In this document: one piece after another, positions 11,300 through 21,699 of the stretch | Numbering within the stretch: position 1 is the first letter of the stretch | Layout: every line of letters starts with the position of its first letter | NCBI RefSeq assembly: GCF_030445035.2 | Contig: NC_080680.1 | Location: 116,152,228-116,216,227 of the forward strand | Origin: Dasypus novemcinctus | Lineage: Eukaryota > Chordata > Mammalia > Cingulata > Dasypodidae | DNA length: 64,000 bases | Direction of reading: 5' to 3' | Made by a program: the position numbers and the translations under genes | The notes under the pieces: model-generated | Databases searched by the model: none | Told to the model about the DNA's origin: nothing | Seen by the model: only the letters and a program-made list of their open reading frames with translations

Positions 11300-11990
11300 T
11301 TGAAATTTCAACTAGGTCTAGAGCTGCAGGGTGCCTAAGAGTTACCTCCTGAGAGCCTCCATGTTGCTCAAATGTGGCAACTCTCTAAGCCAAACTCAGC
11401 TTGTAAATGCATTGCCTTCCCTCCCCAGCATGGAACATGACTCTCAAGGATGAGCCTCCCTGGTGCTGAGGGATTACTACCAATCACCAGCTGGTGATGT
11501 AACTAGAAAAAGACTTTGAATACAAGGGTGAAATGGTAAAGACAAATAACTTTATATGGCTAAGAGACTTCAAAATAAGTCAGGAGGTCATCAGCAGGGT
11601 CATGCTTATGCACATCTCAGCAGGATCCCAGAGACAGCCAAAGTAGATACAACCCCAGGTACTGGTGCTCCTGAGGGCTACGGAGACACACAGGTTTTAT
11701 GGTCATGGCGGATGGCTCTGGAGTTCAGTGCCTTGCCAGTGGGCCCTACTTTGTAATTCGTGCTCCTGAGTGTGATGGAGTTGGACTCAGATGTGACCTC
11801 TCTACACATGCCTCTTCTGTAACTTTTACTGAACCTGTGCTTGGTGCTGGGTTTATTGTATGCTCAGGAGACTTGAATCTCTGGACTGTCCATGTGTCAG
11901 CTGAGCCCTGAGCCTCTTCAGAGTTGTACCACCTACTCCCCAGTTCATTGGACTTACCCAGATAAACTATTTTTTGATGTTTCTATTTGT
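11300..11990 (+). mobile_element. Inverted 5' part of the same L1
   Basis: This stretch is in sense orientation; compare the sense copy at 52540-53180: AAGCCAAACTC, GGATGAGCCTCCCTGG, AAAAAGAC, CCAGTTCATTGGACTTA. It ends in the L1 just upstream of where the antisense part begins, so the two halves abut as expected for a twin-primed 5' inversion. ORFs in it are not genes. Confidence 0.75.
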
Positions 11991-12026
11991 TCTAATTTTA
12001 CTTTTTATTCAAGAACATTAAGATAA

Positions 12027-12275
12027 CAGAAGGGGAGCAGATTGGTTCAAGCAGTTGGGTACCCACCTCCCACATGAGATGTCCTGGATTCATTTCCTGG
12101 TGCCTCCTAAAGAAGATGAGCAGATGCTGCAAAAAGCAGATGCCACAACCAGCAAGACACTGCAACCAGCAGATGCTGCAAAAAGCAGATGCAGCAACCA
12201 CCACAATGAGCAGACGCCTCAACAAACAAATGACACAACCAGCAAATGTTGCAACAAGCAGATGACACAATCAGA
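12027..12275 (+). mobile_element. tRNA-headed SINE with internal repeats
   Basis: A tRNA-like head is followed by TGGTGCCTCCTAAAGAAGA and about ten degenerate units of 15-17 bp on the theme GCAGATGCTGCAAAAA / GCAGATGCCACAACCA. This differs from the usual DAS body. A younger DAS SINE sits at its end. Confidence 0.75.
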
Positions 12276-12285
12276 AGGTGATGCC

Positions 12286-12652
12286 GGTGGTGGACTTGGC
12301 CCAGTGGTTAGGGCATCCGTCTGCCACATGGGAGGTCCACAGTTCAACCCCGGGCCTCCTTGACCCATGTGGAGCTGGCCCATGTGCAGTGCTGATGCGT
12401 GCAAGGAGTGTGCCCATAAGGAGAGCCGCCCAGTGCAAAAGAAAGTGCAGTCTGTCCAGGAATGGTGTCACACACACAGAGAACTGATACAACAAGATGA
12501 CTCAACAAAAAGAGACACAGATTCCCGTTCAGCTGACAACAACAGAAGCGGACAAAGACGACGATGCAGCAAATGGACACAGAGAACAACAACTGGGGTG
12601 GGGGTGGGAAGGGGAGAGAAATAAATAAATAAATCTTAAAAAAAAAAAAAGT
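12286..12652 (+). mobile_element. DAS-type SINE inserted in SINE sequence
   Basis: Sense copy with A-box (TTGGCCCAGTGGTTAGGGC), B-box (AGTTCAACCCC) and an (AAAT)n poly(A) end. It is flanked by the 10-bp duplication AGGTGATGCC at 12276-12285 and 12653-12662. Confidence 0.92.
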
Positions 12653-12662
12653 AGGTGATGCC

Positions 12663-12845
12663 ACCAGCAGTGAGTGGAAATGGCTCAAGTGGTTGGGCAC
12701 TTGCCTCCCACATGGGACATCCCAGGTTCTGTTTCTGGTGCCTCCTAAAGAAGAAGAGCAGACCACGTGCAGACTGACAAGGGAGCCATCTTGGGGCAGA
12801 GGAGGGGAATGTGTTGGCACAAAAAATAAAAATAAAAATAATCAA
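12663..12845 (+). mobile_element. tRNA-headed SINE, short body
   Basis: The head (GGCTCAAGTGGTTGGGCAC) plus TGGTGCCTCCTAAAGAAGA matches the element at 12027 but lacks the internal repeats. It ends in (AAATA)n. It may be a separate insertion or the second half of a dimer split by the SINE at 12286. Confidence 0.75.
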
Positions 12846-14939
12846 CAAACAAAAGAAGGATAACAGTGAGGATAGGTGGTAAAATAACAACATTAAGATT
12901 AAAGGCATATTTTAAAATACAAGTGAGAAGAGGGGCACAATTAGAATGCTAACAAGCTAATTTGTAATTTATGCCAAGGCGAAAAAAGTTGTTTCAATCT
13001 GAGCGATTTCATTCTGGAACTATAACTTTAGGATGCTCAAAAAATGTCTGCATGTCTTATTAGGTTCTGACCATAGCATGTTTAGGGGTAACTCAGACTT
13101 CCTATTTCTGTCAATGAGGCATCTAGGATGTTCAACTGTCCTACTTTACAGATTAATTACATGCCTTCTTATACGGTTAACTAGTTACTTGAACCACAAA
13201 TACATTTTATGGCTAACTATTTATCTGAACCACAAATACAATTTTTTGGTTACCTCCTTTATATCTAAGAGGAAAGAGTTACTGTCAGAGGTTTCCTTAG
13301 TATTAAGAAAAATCAGGGTCCTCCCGCTGAATCCAGATACCCTAGAGAAGAATAAGCACAGTACTTGCTCTGTCTATAATGTGTGTGTCTGGGAGGTCTG
13401 TTCCCTGGGAAGACTGTTCCAGGGAGTGGGTGGTAAGGTTTTGCCCACAGGGCTTTCTGGAATTTGTTTTACCACCTGCCTGAGGGCTTCTGAGGTCTTA
13501 TGCTAAAGCTACTCAGGCCTCATCGTGGCCCTGCACAGGCTGATGCCTCCTCTGGGTCTGCAGGGCCTCTGCTTTGCTGTCATTTTCTCCTGCCAGGACT
13601 TCTTATTTGGAAGGATTTGGACAGTCCCTCAGGACATGCTGAATTGGTGGCCTCCTTAACTTTCCAAAATAGAGTATATTTTGAAGCACAGAAAAGAAAT
13701 ATTCAAGAGCTAGTCTATCCTAGACAACTTTTGCTTTTCATGGGCGTAAGAACCCGTGCATAGAGGGATGGGAACCCAGTAACTGATCAGATACCATCTC
13801 AATTATCTGGACACAGTCTGATCAGCTTGTGTGGGGCAAAACACCAACAGCACTAATTCTGGGTATATGGAGCCAGAGTCCAGCCAACCAAAGATCATGT
13901 TTCTGCTGATGATACATGTAGGTGGACCAGCCTCCCAAGTAAGAGCTTAATTACATGTGTTTTTACATAGTTAGCTAATTATTTAATCAGTTAACTAATT
14001 ACTTGATTAAAAGAGTTTTTTACCAAAATGTAAAATCATAATTCTCATACAGAGACAAAAAGGAACATATGTTAAAGGTTTTTAAAGAACTATTAATGAG
14101 GAAACCAGACACTAGCAAACATATTTATAGATCAGGAATATTGAAATGAATTTGCAAATGAAGGCAAAACTAGCTTCATCTGTAGAGGGGGAAGAAAATC
14201 AATTGAACAAGACAGAATGTTCATAGGTATAGACAGGATTTTTTTTTTTGACATTGTTGTCAGTTATCTATTTACAAAATTGTAAGTTTGTAAATTTACA
14301 AAACTGTAAAATAGTTTCCACATAATCAGAACCAGATGGCCGGAGTGTATGCTAAAGAATGCATAGTTTCCCACTAAGGCACAAAATGTTCCCTACAAGT
14401 TAGACAGAATTTCTAACTTCAGAGATTCTCAGAGTTAATACCACTATTCCCTGCCTATTTTTTCATTAAATAAATTGTTTATGTGAAAATTCATACATAT
14501 CTCAGTTATTACATTTTAAGAATTCTGACCATATCAAATAAGTTCTCATGAGAAAATAGAAATAAAAGAACAAAGATAAATTTTAAATTAAACATAACAT
14601 AAAATTAGTTATGTTAATTTTATTAGCAGTTCTTGCATTTTTCCTCCCCAAGCTATAGAAGCCTGATAATTTCAAATATGTCATTCAGCCATAGGGAAGA
14701 AAGTATTTTGAAAAATGAATAGAGAAAATTTTGGAGAAATACAGCACTATGGTAAACTCTAGTTATTAAAACATGCCAGTTCAGAATGGGAAAGATAGGC
14801 TGTTCCTAGAACACTAGTCTAGGATATCCTTTCTCTCCCACTCCAGAAAGATTTTGAATGACATGTCAAAGAGAGGGTTGTCTGGGATATTATCAAGGGC
14901 AAATAACCTTGAATTCACTCTAACTTATTTTTATTTAGA
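12846..14939. other. Unclassified intergenic sequence
   Basis: No named repeat recognised. The part at 13380-13640 is GC-richer than its surroundings and could be an unrecognised LTR or exon-like remnant, but no splice or coding evidence supports this. Confidence 0.35.
13175..13245 (+). repeat. Two-copy tandem duplication, about 35 bp
   Basis: GGTTAACTAGTTACTTGAAC... is followed by GGCTAACTATTTATCTGAAC..., both ending in GAACCACAAATACA. A related TTAGCTAATTA/GTTAACTAATTACTTG patch lies near 13965-14010. Confidence 0.7.
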
Positions 14940-15061
14940 ATAAATCCATAATTCATTCAACAAATATTCACCAAGCTCCTAGTATGAACATAACCTTGTT
15001 TTAAGATGCAGGAAATACAGCAACAAATAAAACAAACAAAAGCCTAGTCCTCAGTAATCAT
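14940..15061 (+). repeat. Ancient mammalian repeat, first part
   Basis: ATTCATTCAACAAATATTCACC ... TACAGCAACAAATAAAAC resembles the start of a long common mammalian repeat whose later parts I read at 16040-16371 and 17608-17853. I cannot name the family with certainty. Confidence 0.45.
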
Positions 15062-15975
15062 GTGGAAGTAAGTCATAAGGAAATGCAAATTAAAATCACA
15101 CTGAGATACCTCTCCACACCCACGAGAATGGTTAAGATAAAAATGACCATTGTCTATGAGGTGCAGAGGTGCCCAAAGATGTACTTACCAAATCCAATGG
15201 ATGTGTCATGATGATGGGAACGAGTGTTGTTGGGGGGGGAGAGGGGGAGTGGGGGGGTGGGGTTGAATGGGACCTCACATATATATATATTTTTAATGTA
15301 ATATTATTACAAAGTCTATAATAAAAAATAAAAAAATAAAAAAAAAATGACCACACCGATGGAGAAGATGCGGCGTTCTCATACATAACTAGTGGGAATG
15401 TTAAAATGGTACATCCATTTTAGAAAAATGTTTGGCAGTTTCTTATAAAGTTAAATATGTACTTATCCTTTGACACAGCAATTCCACACCTATGACCACA
15501 AACAGTTGTTCAAGAATGTTCATAGCAGCTTTACAGCTTTATCTCGAATGGCCCCAAACTGGAAACAACCCACATGTCAATACACAGAACATAAACAAAT
15601 GGAAGTATGTTCATATAATGCAATGCTACTGAACAATGGAAAGGAATGAGCTACCAATATACGCAGAAGAAGGATGAATCTCAAAAATATGCTGTGCAAA
15701 AGAAGCCAGGTACAAAGGAGTTCATACTGTATAATTCCATTTACAGAAACTCTGGAACAGGTAAACTAACCTCTAGTAATAGAAGTCAGAACTGTGGTTG
15801 TCTGGCATTGAGGTGGATGGGCGAGATTGTCAGGGGATGCCTTTGGGGTGATGGAGTGCTCTATAGCTAGATGGATTACATGGGCACATACATTTGTCAA
15901 TATTCAACAAACCATTTGCCTAAGATTTGTGCCATTTCACTGTATGTAAATTATACCTCAAGTAATTTTATTTTA
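15062..15975 (+). mobile_element. L1 3' end, sense, inside the ancient repeat
   Basis: GAAATGCAAATTAAAATCACAC..., then CCCAAACTGGAAACAACCCA and ACTGTATAATTCCATTTAC are late ORF2 and 3' UTR features of an old L1. It ends in an A/T-rich tail. It contains a younger L1 tail at 15150-15342 and splits the ancient repeat. Confidence 0.75.
15150..15342 (+). mobile_element. Truncated young L1 3' end, 193 bp
   Basis: Carries the G-rich tract GGGGGGGGAGAGGGGGAG, GGGTTGAATGGGACCTCA and an A-rich tail. The 11-bp target-site duplication AAAAATGACCA lies at 15139-15149 and 15343-15353. Confidence 0.9.
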
Positions 15976-16039
15976 TTTTTTCAGAAAGGGAAACAAATCC
16001 CTAGTGTCCTGGAAAGTCCCTGCCTTCATGGGATGCTCA

Positions 16040-16371
16040 ATAAGCAAAATAAGTGATGAGAGTCTATGGAGAAAAATGAAGCAGGAAAAGGAAGCTCTGC
16101 AATTTTAAATATGCAGGTCAGGCAGGTCCTCCTCAAGTGGTAATGGGTGTGCAAAGACTTAGGGAGGAGGGGGTTAGCTGGGTGTTTATCTAAGGAAGAA
16201 CACTCCAGGCTGAGGGTACAGCAAGTGTGGAGACCCCAAGGCAGCAGTGCGCCTGGTATGTTTGGAAAGCAGTTAAAAGGTGAGACGTAGGAGGAGTTGA
16301 CATCAGAGATGGCGCCAGGTTTGTGGGGAATTGTTAAGCGGAAATGGGGGGCTACTAGAGGGTTTTGAGTT
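16040..16371 (+). repeat. Ancient mammalian repeat, middle part
   Basis: Continues the repeat begun at 14940 (GAGAAAAATGAAGCAGGAAAAGG, GGAAGAACACTCCAGGC, GAGGGTTTTGAG). Similar text in the same order appears at 20150-20690. Confidence 0.5.
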
Positions 16372-16690
16372 TTTGTGTTGAGAGTCTTGGGTGGCAGAGT
16401 CCTCAGAGGCAATGATTCTTCTTAGTTCAATCCATGTCAAAGATGAGTCTCAGACATCACGTGATACTTGAGCATGTTTATTCCAGCAACATTCCTGGGA
16501 GAGTAATAGCAGGGATGTGTCAGTGTTGTGGGCATCTCACAGTGAGCAGGTCCCTCAAGGACTGACTGCCAGGTCTCTGTGTGGAGACAACGTGCAAAAT
16601 GTGGGGAGCCTTGTCCCTTTCTTACAATTGCATTCAGTCCAGGTGGGTCACCAGGTGTTTCTTTCATAAAGGGAGTTTTAAGCTATTCTT

Positions 16691-17094
16691 TTTTTTTTAA
16701 AGACTTATTTATTTCTCTCCCCTTCCCCCCCACCCCGGTTGTTTGTTCTCTGTGTCTATTTGCTGCGTCTTCTTTGTCCGCTTCTGCTGTTGTCAGCGGC
16801 ACGGGAATCTATGTGTCTTTTGTTGTGTCATCTTGTGTCAGTTCTCCGTGTATGCGGCACCATTCCTGGGCAGGCTGCACTTTCTTTCACGCTGGGCGGT
16901 TCTCCTTATGGGGTGCACTCCTTGCGTGAGGGGCTCCCCTACGTGGGGAATACCTCTGCGTGGCAGGGCACTCCTCATGTACATCAGCACTGTGCATGGG
17001 CCAGCTGCACACGGGTCAAGGAGGCCCAGGGTTTGAACCACGGACCTCCCATGTGGTAGACGGACACCCTAACCACTGGGCCAAGTCTGCTGCC
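16691..17094 (-). mobile_element. DAS-type SINE, full length
   Basis: Antisense copy with an exact 13-bp target-site duplication TTAAGCTATTCTT at 16678-16690 and 17095-17107. Confidence 0.93.
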
Positions 17095-17124
17095 TTAAGC
17101 TATTCTTGTAAGGATAAACCTTAT

Positions 17125-17424
17125 CATTATTATTTTTTAAAGATTTATTTTATTTATTTGTTCCCCCTCCTCTGCGGGTTGCTTGCTGTCTGCTCTTTGT
17201 TTCCATTTGCTGTGAGTTCTTCTGTGTCTGCTTGTCTCCCTTTGTTGGGTCATCTTGCTGCACCAGCTCTCCACAGGCGAGGGCAGTCAGCTCTCCACTG
17301 GTGCAGGCCATCTGCTCTCTTTGGACGTGGGCCAGCTTGCCTTCACAAGGAGGCCCTGGGATGCGAACCCAGGGCCTCCCTTATGGTAGACGGGAGCCCA
17401 ATCGGTTGAACTACATCAGCTTCC
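17125..17424 (-). mobile_element. DAS-type SINE, shorter subfamily
   Basis: About 300 bp, antisense, with a different middle (GCAGGCCATCTGCTCTC) from the 400-bp copies. Flanks show an imperfect duplication, TAAACCTTAT on the left and TAAGCCTTAT on the right. Confidence 0.8.
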
Positions 17425-17607
17425 CAGTAAGCCTTATTTTAAGGTGTGAAAGTTATGTCTGTGCTGAGGTGGCTTTAGCTGATGAAATCTTCTGGCTAGG
17501 GTTGCAACATATTTTTAAGTGGCACATGGGGTCAGCACTGCAAGAGGCTTTATTTGGCCATTGGGCTATTAATCTTATGGCCACAATTTATCCTAGAAGC
17601 ATATTAC

Positions 17608-17853
17608 ATGAGGGGAACTAACATGATCTGACTTCATTCGTAAAGATCACTCTGGCTTCTCTGTGGAGATTAGGTGAAAAGGAGCAACCGCCAAAAGTGG
17701 GAGATAAGTTAGGAGACCATCATCTCTAACAATCCAGGTTAGAGATGATGGTGGCATATATCAGAGGGAAGCATCGGAGATGGTAAGTAGTCAGGTTCTG
17801 GATAGATTTTAAAGATAAAGGCCACAGGATTTGCTGGTGGAATAGGTTGTGGA
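17608..17853 (+). repeat. Ancient mammalian repeat, last part
   Basis: AACATGATCTGACTTC, AGATCACTCTGGCTTCT, GAGATGATGGTGGC and ACAGGATTTGCTGGTGG continue the repeat interrupted at 16371. Confidence 0.5.
17716..17752. repeat. Perfect 15-bp inverted repeat (hairpin)
   Basis: ACCATCATCTCTAAC at 17716-17730 and its exact reverse complement at 17738-17752 are separated by the 7-nt loop AATCCAG. It lies in an ancient repeat whose usual left arm differs, so the match is probably a recent template-switch mutation and not an ancestral structure. Confidence 0.85.

Positions 17854-17925
<72 letters not shown>
17853..17925 (+). repeat. Compound microsatellite (TG)n(GA)n
   Basis: About 10 TG units followed directly by about 26 GA units, uninterrupted. 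Probably polymorphic. Confidence 0.97.
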
Positions 17926-17930
<5 letters not shown>

Positions 17931-18089
17931 GACACCAAATTGCCATTCTCAAACTTCAGTTCTTAAGTGTTCATTGCTATCATAAATATTTCCCCCACTG
18001 AATATGCATGCCAGTGTGTGGCAATATTGTGGGAGAGGAGACTCTTTGCTCTTTATATATAACTAAGACCATTTTAGTTTCAGTTGTTT

Positions 18090-18185
18090 TTAAAATGTTT
18101 TTAAAAGAAGCTTTAGATTACATAAATGTTACATAGAAAATACAGGAGATTCCCATATACCCCCTTCCCACTTGTTTGTTTTTTT
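18090..18185 (-). mobile_element. L1 3' tail, heavily truncated
   Basis: TTAGATTACATAAATGTTAC and GGAGATTCCCATATACCCCC are the terminal segment of the antisense L1 3' end seen elsewhere. Only about 95 bp are present. Confidence 0.65.
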
Positions 18186-18189
18186 TAAC

Positions 18190-19660
18190 TTTTTTGCCCA
18201 AAGGTACACTTGGCTGATTTTAAGCTAAATTATCAGTAGATGGCACCATAGCCTTAGTTAGCTGAGATTTCCCAGCCTCTGCAGAGCTTTCTTTATCCTT
18301 TCTACAGCAAACTGGTCAGCAGGAATTTTAGGAGTGATGCATTGACTTGTGTTTGAAAGTTTTTGCCTAGTGACCTACTGAAGAAGCAGCAATTGCAAAC
18401 TGCAGATCAGGAACTGAAAAAAGAAAACCCATCAATTTACACAGATGTAGAGCTATAGTTTGTTGTGGGGACAGTTTGGTCGAGAGAGAATTTGGAAAAA
18501 AGCTAATGCTCTGGAAAAACCCAAACATCTAACTCCTTCATTATAAAGTCTGGGGAGAAACACATTATTTGGAGAGAAACACTTCTGGGATTACAGAGGC
18601 AAATCATACTTGCTTGGAGTCAGTTTATCTGTTTGCATCTTGAGGCTGATTTGTAAAACTGAACTGAAGTGGCAATCTTTTATTAGAAATATATTTACAG
18701 ATTTACTGAGAATTTATAAACACTGACAAACTACATGATATATTTATAAATAATGTTTTTGTGTTCTGAAATGATATGAATGATCTCGAATCCCCAAAAC
18801 ATGTAGAAATATTGGCCTCAAAATAGAATATCAACAAATGGAGAAAACATCAAAAGACTAAGCTGACTGACCACAAACAGACATAAACAAATTGAGAAAA
18901 ACGTTTTCATAACAAGTGATAACCAGACACCTGGGTAAAGAAATGATGCCAGACTGATTGGCACTTCTTGTAAAAACCCAGTGATGGTGCTGCTCTGGAG
19001 AGCATCAGGCTGACAGCAACACCTGTGTTGGAGATTTGCTGCTGCTCTGGCTGACACCCTGTGGTCAGATCAGTACCTCCTACTGACAGCTTTGCATTCT
19101 CCACTGACACTGCATCAGACCTGCTCCCCAAGTTCATTCATTAAAAGATATTCACCTGTGGTCCAGAAGCTCTTGAGCCGTGGGAATTTAAAGAGTCTGA
19201 TAACCTCCACCTTAAAATGTATTATGTATCCTAACCTGGTTATTGTGCATTGGTCATATTGGAAGCTGCAAATAAATTGCACTGAACATTCAAATAATAA
19301 TAATAATTTGAAAAGATTAGAATATTTCTTTAAATTGAATTACTGTAATTTAACTTACCATTTTAATATTGGACATTTTTTTTCCTGATTTCAACCATCA
19401 ATTTGCTTCAACATTTTTCAGATTTTTATATAAAGACCAGGATATCTATGCATCCTGATTTCTAATCTGGCTTTTTCCTTCTACTGAAAATGCCATAAGA
19501 TAAATCTCTACAGATGGGACTGTAGAATGAAAGGAAGTGAATTATGAGAGAATTCTTGGTATACATACAAAATTATTTTCCCAAAGTTTGCTACTTATAC
19601 TGCTACTGAAAGTACTTGCATGGACCATTTTCTGGAGAACAAAAAAAAAAGGTTTACTAT
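18190..19660. other. No recognisable feature
   Basis: No gene or named repeat recognised. An (AAT)n-like patch lies at 19290-19307. Confidence 0.35.
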
Positions 19661-19669
19661 TTCTAATTG

Positions 19670-19960
19670 TATAAACATTACTTTATTTGTCCTAGTTTTC
19701 TTTTCTATGGTTGATAATTAGGTTGAATATTGTCCTCTATGTTTATTTAGTAAATATTTTCTCTTGTGTTGTCTGTCTTTAACTTTTGTGTAAACTATCT
19801 CTGGAATTTTGATTGTTTGCTCTTTGTTTGAAATCTTAATAGATTGTATAATTAACACTTTCTCCTTCAGATTTTCTGCAAATATTTTTCTAACTTGAGG
19901 TTTTGCTTTTTGTTTTTGTTATGTTATGTTTATTTTCACTGAGGGTAGATTTCCACATGG
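19670..19960 (-). mobile_element. Possible antisense L1 fragment
   Basis: T-rich text with L1-like turns (TAGTAAATATTTTCTC, TTTTCTGCAAATATTTTTC). Weak assignment. Confidence 0.3.
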
Positions 19961-20149
19961 TCCTTGAAAAAAATCTTAATGAAATTTTCTTCTCTGATTT
20001 GAATATTTTGTCTTTGTTTCATAAGTCTGATACATTGTCTTAGGGCTAAGACATGGAACAAATTTATAATTAAAAGTATTAACCAATTTTTTTCAAAACA
20101 CTTTATTTTAAAGTTACTAAAATTTGTCACTTGCCATCTTGCCTCCTAT

Positions 20150-20690
20150 TCAATCACCACATATTTTTGGAGCACTTAAAGACCAGGCAGTGATGAAGAC
20201 ATAGTGATAAATTTGGGTACAGTTCTTGCCCTTGTGAAACCTATCATCTAGTGGTTAAAACAGACATTGAACAAAAATAATAATGTGATGAATGCTGATC
20301 CCAGGGGAGTTACAATTCCTAGAGAAGAATACTTCAGGGGATGCTAATTCAGCCTCAGGGTCAAGAAAGACCTCGGGGACATCAGTCTGCAGCTTCATTT
20401 CCTGTACCACATGCAAAATGGATAGGTATGTGCTGTTTTGTAAATCAGACTAATCTGGAAAGAAAGAGTTTCATGAGGAAGTAACGTTTCAGATGAGATC
20501 TGAATGACGTGTAGGCATTGCTCAGGCCAGAATGAAAGAGAGAGTATTCTAGAAAGAAGAAAGGATAGTGCTAATTTCCAGAGGGAAGAAAGCCTTGGAG
20601 GTCACAGTCCAGTGGTCTTGGAACAGAATCTGAAGGAAGGTGTGGAGTTTGGGAGACTGTAATAATCTAATTGCCTAAAACCAGAGAAAA
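20150..20690 (+). repeat. Ancient mammalian repeat
   Basis: Same family as 14940-17853: CTAGTGGTTAAAACAGACATTGAACAAA, a GATGAGATCTGAATGA block and GGGAGACTGTAATAATC in the same order. Family name not certain. Confidence 0.45.
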
Positions 20691-21260
20691 AAGTTGCATT
20701 ACCTATAGAGAAACAAACATAATATCTTTAAAGTACTGAAAGAAAAGAGTCAATCTAGAATTCTATACCCAATGAAAATGTATTAAAAAACAAAGAAGGA
20801 AGAAGGGCATCTTTAGAATACAAGAGCAGAAAGAGCTATATTATAAGAAATGTTAATGAAAGCCTTCAGGTAGAAGGAAGATTGTAACAAAGGGCAATCT
20901 GACTACATGAAGTAATGAAGAACCCTGGAAAGGGTAAATATGTGGTAAAAAATTTAAAAAAACTTTTTTATTTAAAAATATTTTAAAAGTATAACTAGAC
21001 ATTTAAAACAAAAATAATAATGTTTATAACATATAAAAGTAATATGTATGGCAAAATAATACAAAAGCTAGGAGGACAAAAATGGAAATATGCTACTGTA
21101 AGCTGTATAAAACTACTCATAAAGTGGTATACTATTACTTGATGGTAGACCCTGGTAAGTTAAGAATATACACTATAAACCTTAAAAGGACCTACAAAAT
21201 TAAAGACACAAATAGGAGTTATAGCTAGTAAACAAACAAAGGAGATAAAGTACTTAAAAA
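20690..21260 (+). mobile_element. Old L1 internal fragment, sense
   Basis: CAATCTAGAATTCTATACCC, AAGAAATGTTAATGAAAG and GAAGAACCCTGGAAAGGGTAAATATGTG are internal L1 text in sense orientation. No open frame remains. Confidence 0.6.
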
Positions 21261-21699
21261 AAAGGCTCAATTAATTCAAAAGCAGAAAGAAAAAGAGGAA
21301 AAGGGTATCAAAGAAAAGATGAGGCAAACAGAAAACAAATAGCAAAACTGCAGATTTCCACCAATCTTTCATGAGCGCCCACACAGCTATTAAAAGCTCT
21401 GCTTGTGTTTCTTCTCCGTGAAACAGGATGTAAAACCAAACCTGCAGGGATGTTGTCAGGATTAGAGAGAAAATGCATTTAAAACTCAAATCACAATATC
21501 GCAGTGGGAAAAAAAAGTTCTGCTGGATTTTTCTCCCAGCAATAGCGTCTCACTAACCCATGCCCGGAATTGAAAATGCCTCTACCAAAGAATTCAATTC
21601 ATCTCCACTCCTGATCTCCCAAGAAGGCTTATCTGCCTCCAGAATTCAGTTCCTTTAGAATCTTTGCATATAAAGTTCTCTGATATTTTAAACACAGAA
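21261..21699. other. No recognisable feature
   Basis: Purine-rich on plus; nothing recognised. Confidence 0.35.

Larger units (their letters stand above)
16372..17607. mobile_element. Unclassified insertion hosting two SINEs
   Basis: The ancient repeat stops at GAGGGTTTTGAG (16371) and resumes at GAGGGGAACTAACATGATCTGA (17608), so the material between is an insertion. Apart from two DAS SINEs it holds about 480 bp without a named family. ATGTTTATTCC at about 16480 (AATAAA on minus) hints at an antisense LTR, but no terminal TG/CA pair or TSD was confirmed. Confidence 0.45.

Noticed and set aside
12121-12275. CRISPR-like array
   Set aside because: The regular repeats are 15-17 bp with no unique spacers and sit in a SINE of a mammalian genome.
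12055-12908. ORFs of up to 158 codons on both strands
   Set aside because: They read through nested SINEs and low-complexity repeats; no domain or codon-bias support.
15132-15386. 84-codon ORF
   Set aside because: It reads the G-rich L1 tail in reverse; low-complexity P/S-rich peptide.
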